64,000 nucleotides of DNA from Sipunculus nudus. Taxonomy: Eukaryota > Annelida > Sipuncula > Golfingiida > Sipunculidae. The notes beneath the pieces were generated by a model that searched no databases, was not told the origin of the DNA, and saw only the letters and a program-made list of their open reading frames with translations. The stretch spans positions 1,180,001 through 1,244,000 of the forward strand of contig JAPPUL010000069.1 of assembly GCA_026874595.1 (NCBI GenBank), given 5' to 3'. Positions 35,371 to 43,974 of the stretch are shown one piece after another. Within the stretch, counting starts at the first letter, position 1, and each line of letters starts with the position of its first letter. Made by a program: the position numbers and the translations under genes.

Positions 35371-36282
35371 ATGAAAAAACCATTTAAACCTCATCAAGGT
35401 AGTAAGACCTTTTTATTATTATTCATTTTGGTATTAAGTAGCGTAGTGGGAATCCGATGTAACAATACAGAGGATAATCTATTAAATTACACAGAACAGA
35501 GTTTTAAAGCATTTACAGAATGGAAGATAGGGATAAAATCGTACGTAGCAAATGCACGAGATCTTAGTGCAGGATACGTCTATAATCCAGCCAATTGGTT
35601 AGTAGTTACAAATGAAAACTGTGATGGAGTTGGAGTTCCTGAGGCTACAAAAAACAATTGTCCATTTGAGGGTGATGTAATAGGGCTTTGCAACGTAAGG
35701 TATAACGGAAATAATGAAATATTAGATACAACTATATTAATAGATTCTAATTTTCAAAATGATCCAAACAGCAGTATAAGAGAGGAAACTAAATATGGAG
35801 TATATGTACATGAGATAGGACACTGTCTTGGTCTTGTACATTCTACAGAGCTTACGCCCACAGTGGGTGGTAATGACTATATAATGTATCCTACAGCGGG
35901 AGGAGCATCGCTACCTAATAAAAATGAGCTTGACGTGATACGTAAAGTATACCTCCCAGAAGACGGCACTGTGGGGACTAAAGAACCAAGTGGTAATATA
36001 GGAGACAAGCTTGCAAAGAGCTTTTTCATACAGGTTAAGGATAAAGATACAGTTGTAAAACATACAAAAGTTCCAACATTTTACGTATATCCCTATGGGC
36101 CAGGATATGAGCCTCTAAACTTTTCGCATACAGTGCCTAAAGCCGAGCGTGGTAAGATTTTAAAGGAAAAGCCAAACATAATAAACTTCTATTATTTACG
36201 TGATAATACTAGGATAGAGGAAAGGATATCAAGTGATGGAACTAGAGTAGTAAAAAGATATCATGATAATCATTCTCATTAA
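35371..36282 (+). CDS. Secreted metzincin-type zinc metalloprotease
   Basis: 303 residues with an N-terminal signal segment (about 12-27). A Cys at position 30 follows it, but Arg at -1 (VGIRC) makes a lipoprotein box doubtful. The zinc motif is HEIGHCLGLVH (about 147-157), the HExxHxxGxxH pattern of metzincins such as M10 matrixins, with a downstream Met-turn YIMYPT (about 171-176). The catalytic domain spans roughly 45-200; the C-terminal 100 residues (from about 205) have no recognised domain. Role unknown; family members cleave extracellular proteins. Followed by an ABC-type binding-protein gene after 188 bases. It has an inverted repeat at its ribosome-binding site. Confidence 0.82.
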   Translation: MKKPFKPHQGSKTFLLLFILVLSSVVGIRCNNTEDNLLNYTEQSFKAFTEWKIGIKSYVANARDLSAGYVYNPANWLVVTNENCDGVGVPEATKNNCPFEGDVIGLCNVRYNGNNEILDTTILIDSNFQNDPNSSIREETKYGVYVHEIGHCLGLVHSTELTPTVGGNDYIMYPTAGGASLPNKNELDVIRKVYLPEDGTVGTKEPSGNIGDKLAKSFFIQVKDKDTVVKHTKVPTFYVYPYGPGYEPLNFSHTVPKAERGKILKEKPNIINFYYLRDNTRIEERISSDGTRVVKRYHDNHSH

Positions 36283-36470
36283 TAATTATTTATGCTATAT
36301 CTTTCTATTATATAGCAGGATATAGCAAGATATAATATATAAAAATCGACATATTTATTAAATAAGTTTAAAATATGTATAATAAGAGTAAAATGAGGGT
36401 TAATATTAATATTAGTATAGATTTAAAAAAAGTGTCATAAAAAGCAATATAAAACCGACAATGAGTAGTT

Positions 36471-37751
36471 ATGGAAAAGAGAATAAAAGCAAGATTTAAT
36501 TGGTTTAACTTTCCAAGTATAATTTTGATATTGTGTATAGTCTTGCAAGTTGAGTATGCAGATGCTAGAAGCAAGTCTACCATAAGGGCTAAAAAGGTTA
36601 AGAAGAAAGCAGCTATAACATTAAACTGGCTTAAATTCCCAACAGAAACACTACTTTATTGGAATGTAACAAAAGCAGATAAACCAAACTATATAAGGCT
36701 TGTGCCTAGGTGGAAAAATAAAAATGAAGGAGCTAAGCCAAAGAAGATATTTGGCTTAATGTCTAAGAAATCAAAAAGCTACAAACTAGCGGTAATAAAG
36801 TTATTAGAGATACTGGTATACAAGGAGCTTTATGCTTATGTGACACTTGCAAATTTTGGAAATGATGAAGAGCGTGGGAAGGAAGCAATAAATTATGCAG
36901 TAGGAAGTGGTATGGATATAATATACTCTATGGGCTCAGAGACAGCGTCATTACTGCATAGGGTATATAGAGGGGCAGATAAGATCCCTGTGGTAGCAGC
37001 AATATGCAAAGATCCAGTGTTGCTTGGACAAGCCACAGATTATAAAAGTGGTACGGGAACAAATATTGCATTTACGTCGTTAAATGTGCCTCTGGACATA
37101 CAGTTGAACTATCTTAAGCAACTAATGCCCAAGTTGAAAAATATAGGGTTGATGTATGATAGTAGCCATAAACAGGTTATGCAGGTAGAGGTTATCCCGG
37201 CAAAGCAGGAATTTAAAAGACGTGGGATACGAGTATATGACATAGCGGTACAAAGTCGAGGAGGGGCGACAAAGATATTGTCAGAACGGATACCGCAAGT
37301 TGTAGAAGAGATGAGGCAAAGTGATCCGTTATTCAAAAACAGTATATTATGGATAACAAGTAGTACAGCGATATTTTCAAATATAAAGCTAATAAGCAAT
37401 GTCTCAGGACAGGTTCCAGTGCTAAGCTCAATACCAAACGTGGTGTCAGAAGGAGGAGATAGTGCGGTATTGGGGATAGGGGTTGACAGACGACACAATG
37501 CACATATTGCAAGTCTTTATGTAGTAAAGATATTGAGGGGAGAGGCAAAAGCCGGAGAGTTGCCAGTTGGGGTAGTAACGCCGCCAGATATAGCAATTAA
37601 TTTTAAGGTAGCTTCTAGAATATCTCTTAAAATCCCGTTTAGGTTTTTTGAGAGTGCCTCGTTCATATATGATTATGGAGGGAAGGTAGTACGAGCATTT
37701 GGACAGAGGGTAAATAAAGCAAGTAAAGAGGAAGTAGAAAGTAGTTCGTAA
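36471..37751 (+). CDS. ABC-type substrate-binding protein (ABC_sub_bind/TrpX-like fold)
   Basis: 426 residues with an N-terminal hydrophobic export signal (about 14-30, SIILILCIVLQVEYADA). The body is a two-lobed periplasmic-binding fold: AYVTLANFGNDEERGKEAINYAVGSGMDIIYSMGSETASLL, PVVAAICKDPVLL, LKNIGLMYDSSHKQV, ILWITSSTAIFSN, GVVTPPDIAINFKVASR. The pattern matches family PF04392 (proteins similar to TrpX). No permease or ATPase gene is adjacent; instead a sensor-MFS fusion follows after 145 bases, so it may serve as a sensory binding protein rather than a transporter subunit. The ligand is not predictable. Confidence 0.82.
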   Translation: MEKRIKARFNWFNFPSIILILCIVLQVEYADARSKSTIRAKKVKKKAAITLNWLKFPTETLLYWNVTKADKPNYIRLVPRWKNKNEGAKPKKIFGLMSKKSKSYKLAVIKLLEILVYKELYAYVTLANFGNDEERGKEAINYAVGSGMDIIYSMGSETASLLHRVYRGADKIPVVAAICKDPVLLGQATDYKSGTGTNIAFTSLNVPLDIQLNYLKQLMPKLKNIGLMYDSSHKQVMQVEVIPAKQEFKRRGIRVYDIAVQSRGGATKILSERIPQVVEEMRQSDPLFKNSILWITSSTAIFSNIKLISNVSGQVPVLSSIPNVVSEGGDSAVLGIGVDRRHNAHIASLYVVKILRGEAKAGELPVGVVTPPDIAINFKVASRISLKIPFRFFESASFIYDYGGKVVRAFGQRVNKASKEEVESSS

Positions 37752-37896
37752 TTACAAAAGTAGTAGGATTCTCTGAAAAAACTCTAGAGTGCATTATGAT
37801 AGAGTGTATTATACTATGAAGGGATGCTACAGCAAGTGTATGTTAAAATATGTAGCAAGTCGTACGAAAAAGTAGAAAGTAAAAAGACAAAATAAT

Positions 37897-40473
37897 ATGC
37901 TAAAGAAGTTACGAGCGATAGTAATAAACCTTCCAACGATAATAGTATTCATGTTAAACTTGTTACTATTCACCTATATAGGTTACGGAGAGGCAAGTAG
38001 AACCTATTTAAACTTCCAACTAAGTAAAATGATAACGCAAGCAGATATAATAAGGCTTGAATTTGAACCTCATATACAAGCAGGCTTGCCCTTGGTGCAA
38101 TTTAGCGGATTTCAAGGTTTAAGTGGTCAACTTTTGGCGTCAGACAAGACCCTAGAAAACATACAAATCTTAAACTCACAAGGTGAGCGGATATTTTTAA
38201 ACTATGGATATAAGCTAACGCCAAGAGAATTTGACAATAAGGTATCGTCAAGAGAATATAGTCAAATAAAGATAGACAGGTTTAAAGATACAAAAGCAAA
38301 GATAGAGCGTTCAGATATTAGTTATCGAGTTATAGTGCCTTTGGAGAGTAAATTTGGCTATGAGGGGGCGATATTATTTGAATCGCTTAGTGCAGATTTA
38401 TTGTATGAGAAGGATAAGAGGTATAACTTTGTATTCTATGCGCTAATACTTTTCTCACTTGCCTTTATAATATTTAATATAGTATATGATTTAGTTTTCG
38501 CAAGATTTGGCATTAGAGATAGATTGGTACAATATTTATACTTAGTAAGTTTTGTTCTGATGTTAATAATAATAGGCATGACGGTATTTTACATTTACGA
38601 AGAAGGTGTCCAAGCCCAAACCAAAGCGTTATCAAATTCAATAGTCCAAAGGTTTAATTCTATCTTAGAACTTGGGATAGAACTAGATGATATACGAGGG
38701 GTGAACGAGGTAATAAGCGACTACAAAGCCCAAAATCCTGATATAAGGCGGATAACGCTAACAAAGAACAATAAGTTTTTGTACCATACAAAAGAAGAGT
38801 TAATAGGAACAAGCTATCAGAAATTAGAAAACACATATGAATATCAAACGTATCTATCCTCGGGGACTAAACAGGGTATAACGTTAATATTGTCGGTAGA
38901 CATACCAATTGACGTTGTGCTTAATGTGGTATTGTTAAATGCAAAGAACTTTCTGGTATTATTTTTAGCCTGCGGCTTAATAGCGTTAATTTTCTTAAAA
39001 GCGGGAACAAGCTTCATCAATTTATTTGATAGTGAAAACAGAAGACGAGTAGGTGCTAATGCGGATCAGGGTGTAGAAGGTGAGTTATCGGAAGCAGATT
39101 CTTTATTAGAAGCTGAGTTTTATGAAGAGCTTGAGGCAGAGGAGAGTGTTGAGGAGTATCGTATAGGGCTTGATTTAATAAAGCCGGTATATTTTCTAAT
39201 GGTATTTGTAAACGCTCTTTCAATATCGTTCTTGCCAAAGCTTGTGACAGAAATAATAAGCACAACGAATTCAAGTTTGGCCTCGGCTTCATTACCGTTC
39301 ACCGTATTTTATATATTATTTGCAGCAGTTTTACTACCCGCTGGTCAGTATGCAGAGCGAGGCAGTTTAAGGAATCTTATGGGAGTTGGGTTTGGATTTG
39401 AGCTTATAGGTCTTAGCATATTGATAGCGACAAATAACTATTGGTTATTTGTGCTTGGGCGAGCGTGTTCTGGTGTTGGGCAGGGCTTGTTATTAATAGG
39501 CTTACAATCTTATTTACTAGTTATAGTTCCGCAGGAAAGGCGTACTGAGGCGGCAAGTGTAAAGGTATTTGGTAGGAATGCAGCTTTAATTGCGGGGGCA
39601 TCGATAGGGGCCTTATTGTATTCTTATATAGATTACAGGACAGTATTTATAATAGGAGTCTTGCTTGGAGCAATTAGTTTAATATACTTAAAGTTCTTGA
39701 TACCAGAGGTGCACAGTGGGGGGAGTAGAAGATCACGAGATAAAAGTTTTCGAGTAATATTGGGGAATGTAGGGTCAGTATTTAAGGATCTAGATTTTGT
39801 AAGTACGTTTATCTTGATAGGTCTTTTGGGTAAGATGAGTATAACGGGGGTGGTTATGTTTGCAATGCCTCTTTTATTAGAGAGGTATGGCTTTGCCCCT
39901 GAGGATATAGGACAGGCACTAATGATCTATTATACTTCATCATTGATAACAAATCATTTTGTATCAAGACTTGTAAGAAAGCTTGGCGGGACAGGTATCG
40001 TACTATTCATAAGTACATTAATAGGAGGGGTTGGGATGGTGTTATTTGGGTTTATCGGAGTTAACGTAGCGTTTAAAGGATTAGGGATTGAGTGGCTTAG
40101 TTATATAATGGTAGTTGGAGAGCATATAAATAATTTTATAGAAGGTAGTAGTATAAGTAATCTTTCATCGTATATAATACTGTTTTGTATATTTCTAACT
40201 GGGATATCAAATGGTCTGCTAACGGCACCAATAATAACCCGTATAAGCAATACAAAAGTAGCTTTAAAAAAGGGATACAAAGCGATAACAGCGACCTATA
40301 CATTTCTTGAACGTGGAGGACATGTGCTAGGCCCTATGTTTGTAAGCTACTTATTATTCTTAACAAATGATAGTCAGATAGCCATAAGTGTATTTGGAGT
40401 ACTAACCTTGCTGCTTGGTTTGCTATTCATGGTGTTCGCTCTTATAAATAAAGCAAAAAATAAGACAAGATGA
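37897..40473 (+). CDS. Fusion of two extracytoplasmic sensor modules with an MFS transporter
   Basis: 858 residues, about twice a normal MFS protein. TM1 (about 12-30), a periplasmic domain (31-175), TM2 (177-200), TM3 (212-233), a second periplasmic domain (235-345) and TM4 (347-370) resemble the membrane part of a sensor; the two loops look like Cache/PAS-type domains (ENIQILNSQGERIFLNYG; DIRRITLTKNNKFLYHTKEELIG). A Glu-rich cytosolic linker (378-425) leads to 12 MFS helices (about 428-852) with motif-A-like LLPAGQYAERGSLRN. No HAMP, kinase or methyl-accepting domain is seen. It follows the orphan binding protein. The transported substrate is unknown. Confidence 0.82.
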   Translation: MLKKLRAIVINLPTIIVFMLNLLLFTYIGYGEASRTYLNFQLSKMITQADIIRLEFEPHIQAGLPLVQFSGFQGLSGQLLASDKTLENIQILNSQGERIFLNYGYKLTPREFDNKVSSREYSQIKIDRFKDTKAKIERSDISYRVIVPLESKFGYEGAILFESLSADLLYEKDKRYNFVFYALILFSLAFIIFNIVYDLVFARFGIRDRLVQYLYLVSFVLMLIIIGMTVFYIYEEGVQAQTKALSNSIVQRFNSILELGIELDDIRGVNEVISDYKAQNPDIRRITLTKNNKFLYHTKEELIGTSYQKLENTYEYQTYLSSGTKQGITLILSVDIPIDVVLNVVLLNAKNFLVLFLACGLIALIFLKAGTSFINLFDSENRRRVGANADQGVEGELSEADSLLEAEFYEELEAEESVEEYRIGLDLIKPVYFLMVFVNALSISFLPKLVTEIISTTNSSLASASLPFTVFYILFAAVLLPAGQYAERGSLRNLMGVGFGFELIGLSILIATNNYWLFVLGRACSGVGQGLLLIGLQSYLLVIVPQERRTEAASVKVFGRNAALIAGASIGALLYSYIDYRTVFIIGVLLGAISLIYLKFLIPEVHSGGSRRSRDKSFRVILGNVGSVFKDLDFVSTFILIGLLGKMSITGVVMFAMPLLLERYGFAPEDIGQALMIYYTSSLITNHFVSRLVRKLGGTGIVLFISTLIGGVGMVLFGFIGVNVAFKGLGIEWLSYIMVVGEHINNFIEGSSISNLSSYIILFCIFLTGISNGLLTAPIITRISNTKVALKKGYKAITATYTFLERGGHVLGPMFVSYLLFLTNDSQIAISVFGVLTLLLGLLFMVFALINKAKNKTR

Positions 40474-40710
40474 TATATATTAAAATGGACTTACCATAAA
40501 ATGCAAAAACAATACAAAAATCCTACCATAAGAAAAAACAGTGTATAAAAATTAAACATAAAACAAAAAAGTTTGAAGCTAAAAAAATTGCTATAACGGC
40601 TATGAGCAAAAGAGTATATTTCGGTAGTGGATATTAAAAGTAACATATAAAATCTTATAAAACTCATGTTAGATTAGGTAAGTAAAAAGAGATAATTAAA
40701 GGGGGATAAA

Positions 40711-42222
40711 ATGCCAAAGAAGCACAAGGTAGTAGTCTATTCATCAAAAGAGGGGATAAGCAAGGAGGACCAGCTGGCTTTTAAGCTAGCAAAACTTTCG
40801 GTGGATAAAACGGTTTTAGAAGAAGATGTAAAAGAGATGCTTATAAATCGGATAATAGACAATGCATCAGTAGCAATAGCAGCGTCAAACCGCGGACCTG
40901 TAGTAACAGCACGTTCCCAAGCATTATGTCATCCAATGGCGGGTGGAGCAAAGATATTTGGAGTAAATGATAAGAGTTATGACCCAGCATGGGCGGCATG
41001 GGCTAATGGTACAGCAGTTAGAGAGCTTGATATGCATGATACGTTTTTGGCAGCAGACTATTCCCATCCAGCAGATAATATTCCTCCGATACTTGCCGTG
41101 GCACAACATAAAGGACTTGATGGAAAATCTTTATTACAAGGTATAAATACAGGATACGAGATACAGGTTAGTTTGGTTAAGGGGATATGCCTTCATAAAC
41201 ATAAGATAGACCACATAGCGCATCTATGTCCGGCGGTCGCGGGAGGACTAGGCACGTTGCTTGTCCTTGATGTTGAAGAGGTATATCAATCTATCCAACA
41301 GGCTCTACATGTATCTTGTACAACGCGTCAGTCTAGGAAAGGAACCATATCAAGTTGGAAAGCATATGCTCCGGCTCACGCTGGTAAATTGGGCATTGAG
41401 GCAGTAGACAGGTGTATGAGGGGAGAGGGTGCGCCATCGCCTATATATGAGGGTGAGGACAGCGTACTCGCGTGGATTTTGGATGGACCTGATAGTGAAT
41501 ATTATATAGATTTGGTTGAGCCAGGAGAGCCAAAGCGTTCTATAATGGAGACATATACGAAAGAGCATTCAGCAGAATATCAGTCACAGGCACTAATAGA
41601 CCTTGCGTTTAGTATGAGAAAGGAAATAACTAACTTTGAAGATATTGAGGAAGTAATTATCTACACAAGTCATCATACGCATTATGTAATAGGTAGCGGG
41701 TCGGGAGACCCTCAAAAGTACGACCCAAAGACGACTCGTGAAACATTAGATCACAGCATTTCATATATATTTGCAGTAGCGCTTGAGGACGGAAGATGGC
41801 ATCATGTTGATAGCTACACTAAAGAGCGAGCAAATCGTCCTGAGACAGTCCGTCTTTGGCAGAAGGTAAAAACAGAGGAAGAACCATACTGGACAAAGCT
41901 GTATCATGATCCAGACCCAAATAAGAAAGCTTTTGGAGGACGGGTTCAGATAAAGTTTAAGAATGGTAAAGTGTTAACAGATAGTCTTTTAAGAGCAAAT
42001 GCACATCCTGCAGGGAAAAAGCCATTTGTACGAGAAGATTACATAAGGAAATTTGACATAATGACAGAGGGAATAATAGAGAAGGGGGAGCGAGATAGGT
42101 TTATAAACTTAGTAGAGCGTCTTCCTGATTTGGGAGCAGATGAGGTAAGACAACTTAATGTGGTATTGCCAGACGGCAAGCTTAAGGTGAATAATAAAGG
42201 AGGTGTATATAATGTTATTTAA
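40711..42222 (+). CDS. prpD: 2-methylcitrate dehydratase (MmgE/PrpD family)
   Basis: Dehydrates 2-methylcitrate to methylaconitate in propionate oxidation. 503 residues. N-terminal DQLAFKLAKLSVDK then NRGPVVTARSQALCHPMAGGAKIFG, ANGTAVRELDMHDTFLAADYSHPADN and GYEIQVSL are PrpD signatures. AAAGGGGGAT precedes the ATG. It overlaps prpB by 11 bases, and the order prpD-prpB with prpE and prpC nearby confirms the pathway. The 237-base gap upstream presumably holds its promoter. Confidence 0.93.
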   Translation: MPKKHKVVVYSSKEGISKEDQLAFKLAKLSVDKTVLEEDVKEMLINRIIDNASVAIAASNRGPVVTARSQALCHPMAGGAKIFGVNDKSYDPAWAAWANGTAVRELDMHDTFLAADYSHPADNIPPILAVAQHKGLDGKSLLQGINTGYEIQVSLVKGICLHKHKIDHIAHLCPAVAGGLGTLLVLDVEEVYQSIQQALHVSCTTRQSRKGTISSWKAYAPAHAGKLGIEAVDRCMRGEGAPSPIYEGEDSVLAWILDGPDSEYYIDLVEPGEPKRSIMETYTKEHSAEYQSQALIDLAFSMRKEITNFEDIEEVIIYTSHHTHYVIGSGSGDPQKYDPKTTRETLDHSISYIFAVALEDGRWHHVDSYTKERANRPETVRLWQKVKTEEEPYWTKLYHDPDPNKKAFGGRVQIKFKNGKVLTDSLLRANAHPAGKKPFVREDYIRKFDIMTEGIIEKGERDRFINLVERLPDLGADEVRQLNVVLPDGKLKVNNKGGVYNVI

Positions 42223-43114
42223 AGAAAAGGATGCAAAAGCTCGCCGAGCGATGCTTAGAAAGGCTTTAGGAACGGGCAAACTGCTTAGGTTTCCAGGGTC
42301 ATTTTCACCGTTAGTGTCTATGTTAATCGAGAAGATGTCATTTGACGGAATATATATATCAGGAGCGGTGTTGTCGAATGATTTAGGCTGGCCGGATATA
42401 GGACTTACGACATTAAGCGAGGTAAGCAGTCGGGGAGGTGCAATTGCGCGGGTTACGAGTTTGCCTTCTATAATAGATATAGATACAGGATTTGGAGAGA
42501 CAATGAACGTGGCAAGAACGATACTTGAGATGGAGGCCAGTGGACTTAGTGGTTGCCATATGGAGGACCAACAAAACCCAAAACGGTGTGGACATTTAGA
42601 TAATAAGGTTTTGGTGGATGTTGATGATATGGTAAAGAAGATAAGGTCGGCAGTGCTTGCGCGTCGAGACCCGAATTTCTTATTAATAGCAAGGACAGAT
42701 GCCCGAGGAGTTTTAGGTCTTGAAGAAGCGATTAAAAGAGCAAATGCATATGTAGATGCAGGAGCTGATATGATTTTCCCTGAGGCGTTAAAGGACATAA
42801 AGGAGTTTGAAACATTCCGTAAGCATGTAAAGGCGCCACTACTTGCAAACATGACAGAATTTGGCAAGTCGCCACTACTTAGTTATTCCGAGCTTAACGA
42901 CCTTGGGTATAGCATAGTAATATATCCCGTAACGCTCCTTCGAACAGCGATGAAATCAGTAGAAGACGCTCTTAATGTAATAAAGGAAGCAGGGACGCAA
43001 GAAGCTATACTTGATAATATGCAAAACAGGGCACAGTTATACGATTTATTGTCATATAAAGAGTACAATACATTTGATAATAGTTTATATGATTTTACAT
43101 TAAATCAAAAATAA
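42212..43114 (+). CDS. prpB: 2-methylisocitrate lyase
   Basis: Splits 2-methylisocitrate into pyruvate and succinate. From the ATG at 42212, with GGAGG eight bases upstream, the protein is 300 residues (an upstream GTG at 42203 is less likely). Isocitrate-lyase-fold signatures: LLRFPGSFSPLVSMLIEKMSFDGIYISG, IDIDTGFGE, HMEDQQNPKRCGHLDNK with the catalytic Cys, and LIARTDARGVLG. Its stop codon lies at the left edge of the 279-bp tandem array, whose junctions use its last bases. Confidence 0.95.
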   Translation: MLFKEKDAKARRAMLRKALGTGKLLRFPGSFSPLVSMLIEKMSFDGIYISGAVLSNDLGWPDIGLTTLSEVSSRGGAIARVTSLPSIIDIDTGFGETMNVARTILEMEASGLSGCHMEDQQNPKRCGHLDNKVLVDVDDMVKKIRSAVLARRDPNFLLIARTDARGVLGLEEAIKRANAYVDAGADMIFPEALKDIKEFETFRKHVKAPLLANMTEFGKSPLLSYSELNDLGYSIVIYPVTLLRTAMKSVEDALNVIKEAGTQEAILDNMQNRAQLYDLLSYKEYNTFDNSLYDFTLNQK

Positions 43115-43974
43115 CTTACAAATAATATATTACAAAGAGCAAATATTTCTATTTCTTTTTAACTCTCTTATTTACCGTTGGCATAACCAATAGAAACCAA
43201 AGAGTGTTTTATTTCGTCCAAAATGGTTGGGTCGTCGATGGTCGATGGCACTCTATAAGGTTTTGAGTCTGCAATGCTTCTCATAACAGAACGAAGTATT
43301 TTGCCAGAACGTGTTTTTGGGAGTCTTTTTACAATAAGACATTGTTTGAAACTAGCAACAGGTCCAATTTTATAAGCTTTTGTTCAAAAATAACTTACAA
43401 ATAATATATTACAAAGAGCAAATATTTCTATTTCTTTTTAACTCTCTTATTTACCGTTGGCATAACCAATAGAAACCAAAGAGTGTTTTATTTCGTCCAA
43501 AATGGTTGGGTCGTCGATGGTCGATGGCACTCTATAAGGTTTTGAGTCTGCAATGCTTCTCATAACAGAACGAAGTATTTTGCCAGAACGTGTTTTTGGG
43601 AGTCTTTTTACAATAAGACATTGTTTGAAACTAGCAACAGGTCCAATTTTATAAGCTTTTGTTCAAAAATAACTTACAAATAATATATTACAAAGAGCAA
43701 ATATTTCTATTTCTTTTTAACTCTCTTATTTACCGTTGGCATAACCAATAGAAACCAAAGAGTGTTTTATTTCGTCCAAAATGGTTGGGTCGTCGATGGT
43801 CGATGGCACTCTATAAGGTTTTGAGTCTGCAATGCTTCTCATAACAGAACGAAGTATTTTGCCAGAACGTGTTTTTGGGAGTCTTTTTACAATAAGACAT
43901 TGTTTGAAACTAGCAACAGGTCCAATTTGTTCTCTTACAAGGCCAATAAGTTCTTCTTTTATAAGCTTTTGTTC
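43107..43974. repeat. 279-bp tandem array (two deleted copies plus native copy) of the prpB-prpE 3' junction
   Basis: Units at 43107-43385 and 43386-43664 read as identical; the third, native copy starts at 43665 and continues into prpE. Each unit contains the last bases of prpB, the intergenic spacer and about 200 bases of the prpE 3' end including its stop. Units 1 and 2 lack 31 bases present in the native gene (43929-43959), a deletion at TTT microhomology. The unit junctions join GCTTTTGTTC from prpE to AAAAATAAC of prpB with TC microhomology. The stretch 43115-43725 therefore contains no gene, only two prpE 3' fragments without a start. Confidence 0.95.

Noticed and set aside
6000-43000. 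Avoidance of CCWWGG as evidence for the RM specificity
   Set aside because: Individual sites are present (for example CCAAGG near 6222, CCTAGG near 36707, CCTTGG near 42901), and a count against expectation cannot be done by eye.
43115-43664. Small genes in the prpB-prpE spacer
   Set aside because: The open stretches are fragments of the prpE 3' end with no start and a 31-bp deletion that shifts the frame.
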